Part shown: one piece after another, positions 46,230 to 60,101 of the stretch
How the letters are laid out: each line of letters opens with the position of its first letter
Numbering within the stretch: the stretch's first letter is position 1
Position numbers and translations under genes: made by a program
Notes under the pieces: model-generated
The model's input: only the letters and a program-made list of their open reading frames with translations
What the model was told of the DNA's origin: nothing
Database searches by the model: none
Origin: Proteromonas lacertae
Lineage: Eukaryota; Sar; Bigyra; Opalinata; Proteromonadidae
Assembly (NCBI GenBank): GCA_002245135.1
Contig: NGBS01000016.1
Location: 62,001 to 126,000, forward strand
Length of the DNA stretch: 64,000 nt
Reading direction: 5' to 3'

Positions 46230-49200
46230 ATGACTGACTTTAAAAACTTAGTAGAAGGATATAAAACAGTATATTGCATTTGATTCTAATGTTTAGCATT
46301 GGATCGATTCGAAATTTAACTCATCAGTATTTTGTTCTACGACTATTTATGTAGGTTCAATCATTAATTGAAAAAACTGGAACTACATGTGTATATTTAT
46401 GTAGTGATGAAAACTCAAAGAAAGCTTCAGTACTAAAATTGATTTTTACTGATGGTATATCTGAAGAAAAGATTAAATTCTATGTATATTAACTTATATT
46501 ATTTATTAGGAAGCATGCATATCAGTGTTAGACGTAGGGCAAGGTTTCATAGCTAAATCCGAATATGCATATATTCCAGACAAGCACCTTATAGCATTAT
46601 CAATGAGACATTATCATAGTTCTGTTGCAATGGAAAATACACTCAATAATTTCGATACAGAAAGAAGATGTGATTTATTAAATGAAGTCTTAGAAACAAT
46701 AGAAGCTCTATTTGCATTAAAAATAACTCATGGTAATATTAAGCCTTCAAACATATTTTTATGTGAAGATGGTCACTTTTACCTCAGTGATGCTTGTAAG
46801 AATATGTTATACATTGACAAAGATGGATGTAAAATTACCAATATCTCCACCTTTGAATACTCAAGTCCAGAACTATTAAAAGGAGAAAGTTATGATATAG
46901 AAAGTGATGTTTGGAGCTTTGGTTGTTTATTATATTATATGTTTAGTGGCATTTCACCATTTACAGATGATTCAATAGATGAAGTAAAGACTCATGTAAT
47001 GAATGTGGAATATGATGATTTAGACTGTGATTCAACAGGTGATTTAACTCAATTATTACATAAAATATTAACAAAAAATCCAAAAGAAAGATTAACTCCA
47101 GAACAACTTAAGAATGAATTTGAAAGTATAAATTAATAAAATTTTATTATTTTCTAAATATATAGTTTTAAGTACAACTTTAGTCTATCTAACACCATCA
47201 GTAACTAGAAAAACCACATCAAAGAAGAAGCAAATTAACCAAATGATGAGTAATATAAAGAAAGTAATAGAAACAGGTAAACCAGTAACTCAATCGGATA
47301 TAATCCAAACCATCTTCTCCAATGAAGAATTATTACCTAAAATCATTACAGCCAATAATATATCAAAGAATCCATTATATTTCTTCTTGTTAATGTATTT
47401 AGCCTTAGAAAAAAATGAAGAAATTATTACAATCAATGAAAAGATCAAGATTGATGGACCATTGAATGAAAAGTTATGGAAAGCCATAAAAGGAACAAGA
47501 TATCTTAGTTTTGAAGGAGATTCAGTAGGTAATAAAGGTATGGAGTATATAGTGAATAATTTCAATGCATATAACAATATTGAACATTTGAATCTTAATA
47601 AAGTTGGTATTGATGATAGTGGTATTAAATATGTGATAGAACATTTAAACCAATTACCTAATCTTAAAGAATTGAATATTTGTGATAATGATGTTACATT
47701 TCAGACTTTGGAATATTTGACAAATGAATTGAAGAAATATCCAAAATTAACATGTGATTTGAAGTGTATATATTTTTATTTAATATTATATATATAGCAT
47801 TATATATGAATTGTGTTCATGGAATGTTGACTGAAAATACGCTTATCACACAACCAGCAATGTTAAAAGGCATTCATGATAATAAAGAATGGTTAGATGA
47901 AATAGTAGCTGAACAAAAGAAGAATAAGAATAAATACTACTTCATATTGCTAATCAATATATGTTTAGAATTCCCTGATATTAAAGATAGACTACATAAA
48001 GAGTTAAGTATACCAGAAACTAGTGTAGATTATGTTATTGTTAATTCCATCATGTATAGAGGATATGATTTTGAAAATGTTGGTTTAGGAGATGATGGGA
48101 TAAAATATATTGTTGAACTCTGTAAATCAACTCCAAATATAGAAACACTTATTTTAAATGGTAATATATTGACTGACAAAGGTATTGAATCTTTAATCCC
48201 TGCATTTAGTTATATTACAAGTTTAAAAGAATTGAGTTTGAATGAGAATTTTATAGCTGATGTTGGTTTAGAGAAACTAGTTAAAGGATTTCCATCTCTA
48301 CCGAATTTAGAAGCTTTAAGGTTGATCAAAACATGTATAAGTGCTGATGGTATGAAAGTATTAGCAAGTGGTTTAAAAGATATGAAGAAATTAAAAGAAA
48401 TTGTTTTATCTTTGAATGATATCTTTGACGATGGTATGAAGATATTATGTCCAGAATTAATTCATTGTCCATTAGAAACAATCAAATTACAATATTGTAA
48501 TATCACAGATACTGGTTTGGTCTTGTTTTGTAATGTTATGAATAAATTGACAAATTTAAAAGTTGTCGCTTTAGGTGGAAATCAAATTAGTGGTGATGGA
48601 ATTAAAAAATTTGCAGAGTGTCTAAAATTCACCCCCAAAATGGATTATTTATCCTTATGGACCAATCATATTGGAGATAATGGAGCTATAGCGTTAAGTG
48701 AATCATTTAAATATATTCCATTGTTAACAAAGTTAGAAATTGGTGATAATCAAATAGGAGATTCAGGAGGTAGAAGTATTGGAAATAACTTATCATTTTT
48801 AAAGAAATTAGAGAAGTTAGAAATCGGTGAAAATCCAATAGCTGATATTGGCTTTGGTTTAATTGGTTCTTCATTAGAAAAGACATTAGAAATAAAGGAA
48901 ATATATTGTAATAATAACTTATTATCAGATTCAGGAGCTATTTCACTCGCTGATGCTATAAAGAAGTATAAAGGTTTAGAAATATTAGATGTAAGTAACA
49001 ATAAAATAACAGATGTGGGAATAGGACAGATCGCGGATGCATTAAATGGTAAAACAACTCTTAGAGAATTATGGTTTGCTGAGAATAGATATAGTGATCA
49101 AGGAGTTGTTGCATTATCAAAACCATTGAGTAAATGTGTAAATATGACGAAGTTTGTTATACATACAAATACTGTAGGTGATGTTGGAATTAATGCATTA

Positions 49201-50076
49201 AGTGATTCAATTAAGAACTTTAAGAATTTAATGAATTTGGATGTGAGTAATAATAAAATTGGGGATGATTCATGCCAAAAGTTTGGGGTTGCTTTACAAT
49301 CATTGGTTAATTTAAGAGAGTTTTATATGAATGATAATCTTGTTACTGATAATGGAATGATGAAATTGACAGTTGGTATTCAGAAGTTGGTGTTATTAGA
49401 AAGATTGGAATTACATAACAACAAAATAAGTGATGTTGGTATTAATTCATTAGCCAAAATATTTAAGAACATTACCAATTTATCTGTATTAGGTTTAGAT
49501 AATAATGAGATTGGTCCAGATGGTGCGAAAAGTTTGGGGGATGGATTTGCATTTCTTCCAAAATTAGAGAAATTAGATATTGGTTTTAACCATGTTACTG
49601 ATATTGGAGTGAGTTATATAGCTGATTCTCTGAAACATATTCAAAAATTAAAGGAATTAGGCTTAGCTAACAATGAAATTGGTGATGATGGTTTGAAATC
49701 ATTAAGTAACAACTTGAAATATATTCCAACTATTGAAACTATATTTTTAAGTAGAAATGTAATTGCTAATGAAGGTATGAAAGCATTTGGTGCTAATTTG
49801 AAGTCAATTCCTGAATTGAAGGAGATGTATTTTGCTATTAATAAAATTGAATCTGATGGATTTAAAGGATTGTGTGATAATCTTAAGTTTGTTCCACAGC
49901 TTGAAGTTCTTGCGATAGATTATAATTCTATATCAGATGTTGGATTTTCATCATTGAGTAGGGCAATGCCATTCTTGAAGAATCTCAGAGAGTTGTGGCT
50001 GAAAGATAATCCTATCAAGTTAGATTTAATGTCAAATCTACAAAATAAATACCAGTATGTAGAAATTAAATATTAA
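46230..50076 (+). CDS. Pseudokinase with long ribonuclease-inhibitor-type leucine-rich repeat domain
   Basis: The start is ATG 46230 (MTDFKNLVEGYKTHWIDSK); introns of about 28, 28, 26, 40 and 33 nt join into one frame of about 1,220 residues. The kinase-like domain lacks the catalytic Asp (THGNIKPSNIF for HRDxKxxN) and the DFG Gly (LSDAC), but keeps SSPELL, SDVWSFGCLLYYMFSG and a C-lobe Arg (NPKERLT). After a helical linker there are more than twenty 28-residue LRRs of the RNase-inhibitor type (pattern L..L.L..N.I.D.G...L), a curved ligand-binding scaffold. There is no transmembrane segment or signal peptide, so it is cytosolic. By analogy with NLR-like or scaffold proteins it probably senses or assembles partners; catalysis is doubtful. 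Confidence 0.85.
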
Positions 50077-50212
50077 AATAGCAAAATATGTATCTTAGTT
50101 TATAAATAAACCGTAAATATTTTATATTTCTTTTTTTATTTGCAATATGTGATGTTTTTTTGTGATTTGACCAAAATTGTGTAAATTACATGAAATTGAG
50201 TAATTTAATAAA

Positions 50213-53200
50213 ATGGATTTGTCTTCATCGTTTTCTTCTTCAATTTATGAAAAATCTTTACTGCAATTAATCGAAGGTTTTAGTAATACTCAGAATGTAG
50301 CAGAAAATCACTTGATTATCTTCTTGTCGCTTTATCCTTTAAACAATAATGAAAAGTACAACTAATTCAACTTATATTCAGCTTCTACAACTCATATATA
50401 ACATTGGATGAGAGATATTTTATTTTCATGTCAAATATTCCTTCAATGGTGATTTTAACAAATGGAAAGTATATATTATACCTCTTAATCTTTTAATGAA
50501 TAGTTACAATAATTTAATTTTACCATATATTATGAGATTCGTTAGGAATTATTCAAAATTTAGTTATTCTGAATCAAAACAACTTGAAGAGTGTATTATT
50601 AGATTTTATGATGTATGTATATAAATATATAATACAATATATTTTAATAGACTCTATGTGATTGTCTTCCCTTTTTCTCATTTTCTGAAGTCTCCGCTAT
50701 TATTGATTCAATATCATCTCAAATCATTAATTTTCTAGACACAATTGTATATTATATAATATTAATGAATAGGATAATACACAATCTAAAAGATCTTTGA
50801 TTAATTTACTACAAGGATTATCCAAGCAATATAACAAATCATTTCAATTCCCAGTCAAGCAGTTTGAATCATTATTATTCTTAGATAAATTCATAAAAGT
50901 CATATTAAACAAATCACTTCCAAATTTACAGGAATGTTATACATCTCCTAGTAATTCGATTGGTTTAAGTCCTTCAAAGTCAATTACATCACCAGATAGT
51001 ACAAATAACCATAATAAAATGATAATCAGAAATACTTCAATCTCTCATTTAGTTTATATCACTTACTATGGAAGTGAAACAACTCTTTTGATTAATTCGA
51101 TGTTCTTATTTATTAATAGAATAATCATATCTTCTTATAAAGATAATAATAATAATAATATTTCTGATAATTCTATTCATTTATTTAGCATTGTTGAACC
51201 ATTAATAACAAGAGGTCCAAGTTGTTTATTTGATGGAAGCTGTATTTTATTCTTGTCTGTTATATTAACCAATAATTCATTCCAAAGGAAATCATTTAAA
51301 ACGATTTTGAAGAGATTATATAGTTCAATTCATCACAATAACTGTAAAGTATTTATAAATTATTTATATTCTTTAATATTTTGAATAGTCTATAAATCAA
51401 TTGTTATACATCTTATCAGAATTAGTAATTCAATCAAATAATGATTTTATTATTGATTATATGAAGGGATTGTCATCCATATTTAAATATAATAATAATA
51501 ATGAAAACTATGAAAGTATTATTATTATTTAAATGATTATTATTATTATTAATAGATGTATGGAATAATAGTGAAATCTCCAATTTAATCTACGATTATA
51601 TTATCAAAATAATGAATCATGAAATGACAATAATCTTAGCAACAGAGAATAATATAAATTCATATTATCTATCAAACACTCATGAATTTATATTGTCTTT
51701 ATATAATACCTATTATCGAATTGAACAAAATAAAATAGGTTGTTCTTCCTCATTTCTTATCTTTTTAATTAAATTTATAAGTGTAATTGGAATGAAATGT
51801 AATGATATAAAAGTGATAAAAACACTTTTACTCACATTTGGAACTAAAATCACTACAATTTCTATCAATGAAAATAATTATAAATATTTTATGTTGTTAT
51901 TATCAGAAATGATTAAAATTGCGTTTATTTCTATTAAATATAGTGAAACATCAACTGATGGATTTGGAATAATCAAACTGTTGTTTGATTTATTGAAAAA
52001 ATCATATTCTCAACCTTTTTATTGCATTTTACCCAATTTATATGAAAATATATATTATTGCTGTGTAAATATAACAAATATAAACTCAGTTAAAACTCAA
52101 AAAGAGTTTATTAGAATATTTTTAACAAGTGTAAAGAAATTGTCTTTTAATATATACAATAAACATTCAAACCAATCATTTGTGGTGTTAAATGATATTT
52201 TTAATGAATTAATTCCATGTTTTAACTCTTTACCATCTTATTATAATGGTTATCTAACATTAAATGAAGTAAATGTTATAGATAATTCAATAAAATTGCT
52301 TTATAATGATATTTGGTTTGTTTTAGTGTTGATTCATTTGTTGTGCCCAATTGAAAGTATTATTCAAACTACTAAATGGTATGAATATAATGTATTTGCA
52401 TCAAAATCACCACTATTAACAAATATGGTCACCAAAAATTTGGACATAACTACCCAATTAGAATATAATCAAACCATCAGTCAAACTTTTAATGAAAGAA
52501 ATTTGTTTATTTTTAAAGATTTCTTGTTGAAATTACTCCCTGAATATATATTGGATATTGCAACATTATCATATCCATTATTAGTGTATTTAACATCAAT
52601 GTATAATATTTTACATATTAATATTATTATAGTTATTTCCTTGAATCAATGAAATCTACACAAACAAACAATATCAAGTCAATATTTCTCTATTTCTTAG
52701 ATAAAACTAACTATAGTTTATCATTTACACGATGTTTGATAGGAATAAGCAGTATAATATTCAATACATTTATACAATCACAAAAGGTATTATTAAATAT
52801 TGAAATATTGAATGATTTATTACAATTCTATTTATCATTATCAGTTAATAGAAATGAAGTGGTTAGAACTTTAGCTATACAATATACTGTCATTTTAATT
52901 AATGAATTTTCTATAATAAAATATAATATCATCAATATAATAACACTGTTAGAAATAATCAATGTATTATGTGAAGAATATAATGAAATTATTATTTCAC
53001 CATCTATTTCTTATAATAAAATAAAAATCTCAACTCTTCCACAACCTATTGATTTGCCATGTACAAGAGGCTGTATTAAAACAGTAATGCTACAGTTGGA
53101 AGTGATATATAATAAATGGATCAGTGAAAGTATTCAAAGACATTCAGATAAAATGGTGATTCTATTACACTCTATTCTAACATCAATTAATAATAAAACG

Positions 53201-56200
53201 AATATATATTCAAAAAGTAGAAATATATCAGTTGTAATTACAAACATTTTGAATAACCAATCAATTTTTCCATTTTCTACATCTATGATAACTTTGAATT
53301 ATAGAACATTAAACTATAAATTGAATGAATATGAATTGCAAAGTTATTATATGGGTTATATTAACTCTCAGATAGATTTAATAATGAAAGAAACGAATAA
53401 AACTGAATTAGAATCAATTCGATTATTATCTGATCTTATTTGTAAAAAATATGAAATAATTAAGAGTAAATATAACAGTTATCTAATTGAAACTCAACTA
53501 CAAAATCAATATTCGGAAGAGAATAAAGTTTTATCTTTCATTTATGAAGAATATTCCAATATAATTTATTCATCAACAGTTTTATCACTTCTACTATCCA
53601 ATAAATATAACAGTTACAATGATAAACTGTTATACATTCTTGTCTATTTACCAATAATCATATGGTCAGATAAAACAATGAAAATTGCATGTTTCAATTG
53701 GAATTGGTTTATTTATTTATCAAATAGTAATAGTAACAATGCTGTATCAATGAAATTATGGAATTATATCTTTAATTCATTAGCTTATACAAAATACAAT
53801 AAATATGGAATGTTTTATGAAAAGCCAATGAAAGAAAGGTTTAATGAATGGTTTAACAACAAGAATAGTGATAATTTGATATTTTCACCATCTCAAGGTA
53901 ATTATTATATCTATTCACCTGAAAATAACTTCATTAATATGAGTAAAAGAAATGAAATATATAACAATTCTGAACCGCATAAAATAATGTTGAAGTTTAT
54001 AATGATGAATATTCAAACATCAATTTATACTTATCCATTGTTACTACAAAATTATACTGTTTTGCTCAGTGAATTGATAACTGATAATTTGTCAATCAAC
54101 ATGAATGATATCACTTCATTTGAATGTCAAATGTTACTCATTGAATCTGTTCTTCAAATCATATTATCTCAAAAACATGCATATAGTTTGAACTATTTCT
54201 TAATTTCTAAAGCTTTTTTATTAACCATGAATATATTATCATTTCCTATGGTTCAATATCCATCAAACTCAGATTATAAGTGTATGTCACTTATAAATAC
54301 AATGATTCAAACAATAAAATTGTATGAAGAAATAGTATATATAAATATTATATTATATTTTCCTATAGAAATCATGGACTTGTATTGTTCCAATTGATAT
54401 TTCCAGTGTTTATACCATCAGACATCCTCATTTATTCATAATCAGAAATCTATCATTATTGAATGAATTGATCATATTTCTATTGAATAAGAAAGTAGAA
54501 ATATTATATTCTTATTACAACCCAATGAATTACAGTTATAAAGTTATACCCAATATTCTACAGTATATTACATATCCAAAATCTCATGTGAATAATGATA
54601 AAATCTGGAGATTATATACGGATGTATTATATCAAATCAATCCAATATTAGTGTTAAGAATCAACAAATATTTGTTTAATAACAACAACAAGATAATGAA
54701 GAATGAAATAAAGAATATTGTCATTCAAAAACCATTGAATATATGTAATGAAAGTGATTTATCGTTAAGATTTATAATCAATAAAAACACAATAAGAAAC
54801 AATCCATATCTGTTGTATAATTTAATCTATTTTGCCATTCCCTCATTTCCAATTCTTCTTCGTTTATTATCTCGTTGTTCTCCAATATCTTCAAAAGAAA
54901 CACCCTATTTTTCATATAAAATAATCAGTCTGTTTACTGTAAGAAGTTTTAAGTATTTTAGTTCAGATACAATCACATTTTATCTACCACAATTAGTTCA
55001 ATCTTTAAGATTCGATTTTTATAACTTAATGAGAAATTATTTATATAAAATCTCCAAACAATCAATTTTAGCAACACATCAATTAATTTGGAATTTAAAA
55101 AGTGAATCAAAGAATGAAAATAAATCTGATTTTTCGTATGGATATTTAGGATTATTATTAGGTTCAGATCCTTTACCCAAAATTGCACTAGAAATGATCA
55201 ATGATATAGAATCATTATTATCACCTGAAGCAAAATTGTTATATGATGATGAATTTACCTTCTTTGAAATATTATCATCAATAAGTGGTAGATTAATAAA
55301 AGATGAAGCACAAAAGAGATATAAAATGTTACATGAATATTTGAATGATTTAAAACCACAATTATCATTAGATAATAAGATAATCTATTTACCATCTAAT
55401 CCTTACAAGAGAATAGTTTCTATTAATTACAATAGTGCTTGTCCAATGCAAAGTGCAATGAAAGCACCATATCTATTATCATTTGTAGTGGAAGATTATA
55501 ATGGTCCAGATTCATGTGTTGAAATTGGCAAAGAATTATTGGAAATAAGAAGAAGAGGAGTTAATAATAATAGCAATAGTCAACAACAACAACAACAACA
55601 ACAACAACAGCGTCAGTTGATAAGAGCAGTATATTATTATAAATATACTTTTATATATATCTTTTTTTAGAATTCTGTTCAATGCTATTATGAAAAAGCT
55701 GTAGTAACAGTTCAAAAAACACTTCAGAATATCACTTATTCATTTTCTGCATCTTCACCATCTGATATTGAAGAAGATGAACCAATTATCAATTTTGAAG
55801 ATAATATAGCAATAGAAAATGAAAGAGTGTCATTATCAGATTATGAAGACAAAGAACCACATTCAAAACATAAACATATAAAATCAATATTCAAAAGAAT
55901 TCAAAAACATAAATATAGACATCCAAGTCAAAAGAAAAGTAGTGAAATTGAAACAAAAGGATCGAATGAATTAAGTGTTATATTCAAAGTGTATAATTTA
56001 TATTAATTAATTCTTATTTATAATAGAAATGATGATTGTAGACAAGATGCATTAGCTTTGCAATTCACCAACTTGATGAAAGTAATATTTGAAAAAGCTG
56101 GTTTAGATAGTAAAGTATTTCCTTACAGAGTAGTTCCTAGTCGTAGTGGTGCTAATTTAATAGTCGGTGGAATATTGGAGGTAGTTGAAAACACAAAATC

Positions 56201-56801
56201 GAGAGATTCAATTGGCAAAACAGGTGTAAGAAGACTAATCGATTTTTATTTAAATAATTTTGGCAAAAAAGAAAGTGATTCGTTTTTAAAAGCACAAAAG
56301 AATTTTGTGAAGAGTTTAGCTGGCTATGCGATAGTTTGTTTTCTATTGGCTGTAAAAGATCGACATAATGGTAATTTGTTGATAAACAATGAAGGATTTT
56401 TAATACATATTGATTTTGGTTTTTTATTAGGAATTAGTCCAGGTGGTAATTTAGGATTTGAAACTGCTGCATTTAAGCTAAGCAATGAAATGTATGAATT
56501 ATTAGGAAGTAGTTTTGATTCTGATGTATTTGTAGAATTTAGTGAATTATGTATAAGATCATATTTATCAGCTCGATTGTATTATTATCCACTTGTTAAT
56601 CTGATTAAGAGTATGTGTGATAGTGGATTACACTGTTTTGTTCCAAAAACGTTAATCTATTTGAAAGATAGATTTCATCCAGAATTGAATGATCTAGAAG
56701 CAGCTAAATTCATGAAAGATAGTATAAAAGATGCTGTTGATAAATGGACAACGAATGTATACGATGGTATTCAGAAATTCCAGAATGATATTGCTTATTA
56801 A
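50213..56801 (+). CDS. PI4KA: Phosphatidylinositol 4-kinase III alpha (Stt4 type)
   Basis: It makes PI4P from phosphatidylinositol at the plasma membrane. The start is ATG 50213 (MDLSSSFSSSIYEKSLLQL). A very long helical N-terminal solenoid over at least ten exons leads to the lipid-kinase accessory region (about 55.1 kb; LLLGSDPLPKIALEMI), then the catalytic domain: PMQSAMKAPYLLSFV, FPYRVVPSRSGANLIVGG, DSIGKTGVRRLIDFYL, catalytic KDRHNGNLLI and HIDFGFLLGISPGGNLGFE, ending FQNDIAY. These are the PI4KA forms of the motifs, not PI3K. A poly-Gln run (about 55582-55608) and an acidic/basic insert (55.75-55.95 kb) interrupt the catalytic domain between lobes. Total is near 2,000 residues, close to human and yeast enzymes. 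Confidence 0.93.
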
Positions 56802-56872
56802 ACCAGTAATACATCAAAACTATTTCATTTAAAAAAGAGTTAATTACAAAAATTAATATATTATTTTATTCT

Positions 56873-57502
56873 TTATTCACGTAATTTCTGTTCCATTTGC
56901 CTTACAATTTCTGATAATCTTTTCATATCCATTTTGTTTTTCTTAATAAAATCAATAGCTTTTGAAGTTAAATTATCGTTTAAACTATATTCTAAGTCTT
57001 TAGTTATCAAATTCGGTTTGGTTGTGATGTTTATTGCAGTTTTATATATTTTAAGAGGTTCATAACTAGGAACATCTACTTTAGCAGTTGTATTGGGTTG
57101 ACGATATATATATTCTCCATATAATTCAAAATATTCATCCACCATCTTAAATAAACCATTGAAATTACTGTCATCTAGATTATGTGTTTCTATGAATTTA
57201 ACCGCTGACAAAAGTGTATCTTCACCTCTTGATTCATCTACTGATATAACTGTATTTAATGTAACAGGTATTTTTGCTTTTACTGGATTTTTAATTATCC
57301 TATTATGGAATTAACAATTTGTAATAATATACATTCTATTATTCCATTTGTTTATAGTCTCATTCAGTAATAGAGATGTAGCTAATGGTGTGAAATGGTT
57401 TCTTTCTGCAAAATCTTGAATTACATCTTTTACCTACAAATAAATATAATACAAATACATTGTCTCTTTCATAGAACCTTAGAATATATTGCTCACCTTC
57501 AT
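56873..57502 (-). CDS. Small unrecognised helical protein
   Basis: Three exons (introns of about 63 nt with a GTGAGC donor, and 33 nt) give 177 residues from ATG 57502: MKVKDVIQDFAERNHFTPLA, then LLLNETINKWNNRMIIKNP, then IETHNLDDSNFNGLFKMVDE and a charged helical end DMKRLSEIVRQMEQKLRE that suits a coiled coil. No domain is recognised. The total coding length divides by three and the frame is open throughout, so I regard it as real. It is convergent with the PI4K gene, with only about 70 bp between the stops. Confidence 0.55.
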
Positions 57503-57753
57503 TATATACAGGAACAACTAAAACAAGCTAATTAACAAATAAAACAACCAAGAATACTGATTTTTCAAGTCCTTCTTTCTCAGTCACTTCATCAGAAAAA
57601 ACACAAGAAATAAGTAGCCAATATACAACAAGCAATAAATAGGTTTTTCAACATTTCATAAAAATAAAACTTGAGATGTTCGAGTTGTGACATGTCAATT
57701 ACTTGTGTAATTTTCAAACTTTCAGCTTGATCAAATTTTTCAAAATAGAAATT

Positions 57754-58209
57754 ATGTCTCAAAGACTCTCCCAATCAAAGGATAGAGCAGCGCTTTTTTC
57801 AAATACATACAAGGTATTGTATTATTACTATAACTTAGACCTCTGGAACAGAGAGAAGACGATTTACACAAGAGAATGATAAGTTGATGAGAGAAGATAC
57901 GGAAATGAAAAATGAAATGCTATATGAGAATTTACAAAAGCTTGAACAAGTATGTAAACTCTATTAAACAATATAGACAACAATAAATATTCATGGCGAA
58001 ATAGTAGAACAGAACAATTTATTAAGAGATTTTGTATAATTGTTGATGTTTATTTATAGCAAATGGATATTGATTCAGTCAAAAATCTATTTAGTAGAAT
58101 AAATATGAATATTAAAAGCATGCTACAAGCAGGAGTCAATTCTCATATGTGTTATTTAATACTTTTTTTCGCATTAGTCATTTTCTTAGTTGCTAAACTC
58201 TTTTATTAA
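57754..58209 (+). CDS. Bet1-like Qc-SNARE
   Basis: A tail-anchored SNARE of ER-Golgi traffic. From ATG 57754 (MSQRLSQSKDRAALFSNTYK) three introns of 24-27 nt are removed. The SNARE motif includes EIVEQNNLLRDFQMDIDSVK, where the zero-layer Gln and heptads fit, followed by GVNSHMCYLILFFALVIFLV as a single C-terminal membrane anchor ending AKLFY. About 125 residues, the size of Bet1/Sft1. Bet1 versus Sft1/Bet1L cannot be decided by eye. Confidence 0.75.
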
Positions 58210-58292
58210 TTAATTATTCTATTTCACTTGTTGTCTGGGGTTAAAAGCATTACAAATACAATATTCAAAAATAATAGGAAATAGTTATTAGT

Positions 58293-58606
58293 TTATGCAG
58301 AAGCTTTATTCTCTTGTTCTCTTAAAAATTGTAAATGTCTCTGATACTTACGTTCTTCAACATATGGGTTAGTTTTACCAATGTCATCACAAATAGCTTC
58401 CATGTCATTCATCATATTTTGTTCAAATTTATGCAGTTTAGTAAAAACATAACCACCTGCTGCCATTGTGATTACATGTTCCCATGGGTCTAAATAGTAG
58501 ATTGTTTAGAAAATATACTTCTCATTAATGGGAGTTTTCTAGCTGCATTTACGTATAGTTGTAATGAAAGACCGATTGCACTTCCAACTAAAAATGGACC
58601 AACCAT
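58293..58606 (-). CDS. Small two-helix membrane protein, possibly a complex I accessory subunit
   Basis: Two exons with a 29-nt intron give 94 residues from ATG 58606: MVGPFLVGSAIGLSLQLYVN, a short basic loop AARKLPLMRNPWEHV, a second hydrophobic stretch ITMAAGGYVFTKL, then a charged tail ending REQENKASA. The layout (two short membrane helices separated by an Arg/Pro/His loop, then a charged matrix tail) resembles NDUFC2/B14.5b-like and plant complex I accessory subunits. This is pattern-based and weak. If right, it means a respiratory chain with complex I. Confidence 0.45.
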
Positions 58607-58736
58607 GCTATTAAAATATAAATAGATATAATGTTAATTAGTATAATAAGATAAGATTATGAAAAGATTTTGAGCAAATCAATAAATACTTTTTTGACTG
58701 TCTTTTGCAAAATAGAATTGAATTCTGATTAATTTC

Positions 58737-59970
58737 ATGTCAGAACAATCATCGGAGTCTGAATTAAATTCACCAGAAGAAGATGAAGATATTGTAATAG
58801 AAAGTTCTGATGATGAGAGCGTGTTAGAAGATGATTCAGAGGTTGATGAGAAGAAACCTATTATTAAAGAGCATTTTACTATTCCATTTGAAGATAAAGA
58901 AGTTGAAGAAGAAGAAATAAACAAATATATAGAATTATACAAAAACAAAGAAAGAAGAATGGAGAAAAGTTCACATGTATATTATTTGAGTTAATTTTAA
59001 ATAGTATTCAATAGCAGAGCATGATCCAGAATATGCTGTGAAGACGCTACAGAACTTGATAAAGAAATATCTAAAAAAACAGATTGAACATTTCAAGAGA
59101 GCTATAGAAAAGTGTACAGAGAAAGGTAAAAGCGAGGAACTTCCAGAATTAGAAGAAAAACTTAACTTGTTACAAAAAGTAAATAAAATCAATTTAATGC
59201 ACAAATTGTTATTATATGTCTATAAACTTGATGAAAATGATGAGAAAGTTCCAGTAGAAAATAAGCCAATAGATGACGAAGAACAAAATAGAATAATCAA
59301 CATTTTTCTAACAGAAACGAAATTGAAGAATGATATCGACAGATCACTCTTTAAACCATCAGAAATGCCAAGAGACAAGAATTTGCAAACAAAATACGAA
59401 TATATATCAAAATTAAAAGAAAAAATGAAAATGAAACAATTACAACAACAACAACAACAACCACAGAGCAGTGGTAATAGTAGGAATAACAGACAGTATA
59501 TTTTAGACGGTATAGGAAGTAGTTCATCAGACGATAGAAGAAGAGCAGCAAAATTATTGAAAGATAAAATGATTAACAAAAAAGAGTATCCAATGAGAAG
59601 GAAGAAGAGTGATTATAATGAAGATGGTTCGTTAAAAGCAAAAGCAATTAAAAGAGAAAGGGAAAGAGTGAAGGATGTAGAAGATGACGATAATGAGAAA
59701 GGATATGATAATAGGAAGAAGAGAAGGATGAATCAGAAAGAAAATGTGTCATTTAATAGGAATAATAACAGTAAGAGCAATGATAAAAGAAGGTTTAATA
59801 ATGACAGTAAAAAATTGGATAAAAAGCAGAATAATCAATCTAAAGCAAAACCTGAAGATACCAGTGAATTACATCCATCCTGGGCTGCAGCAAAAATTGC
59901 AAAACAGAAGCAAAAGCTGAAGATTGACTTAAATGCTGCTCCCCAATCAAAGAAAATAGTGTTTGAGTAA
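58737..59970 (+). CDS. Bud22/SRFBP1-family ribosome biogenesis protein
   Basis: With one 28-nt intron (about 58978-59005) the frame gives 401 residues from ATG 58737. It opens with an acidic Ser/Glu/Asp stretch, has a central charged coiled coil (LIKKYLKKQIEHFKRAIEKC...ELEEKLNLLQKVNK), a poly-Gln tract at about 59443-59460, a highly basic tail (RKKRRMNQKEN), and the C-terminal signature LHPSWAAAKIAKQKQK followed by SKKIVFE, which matches the HPSW...KK.K...GKKI.FD end of Bud22/SRFBP1. Bud22 acts in the nucleolus in 40S subunit assembly. The family's end motif is the main evidence. Confidence 0.75.
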
Positions 59971-60101
59971 TTATCTATTTTGTTTGTTATTATGATAATG
60001 TATTGTGTATTAAATATTAGGATAATTGAATGTAACAGACATTTTTAAAAAATGTCAAACAGGTTTGAGCATTTATAAAACGAAAGTTGAATTGTATTAG
60101 A

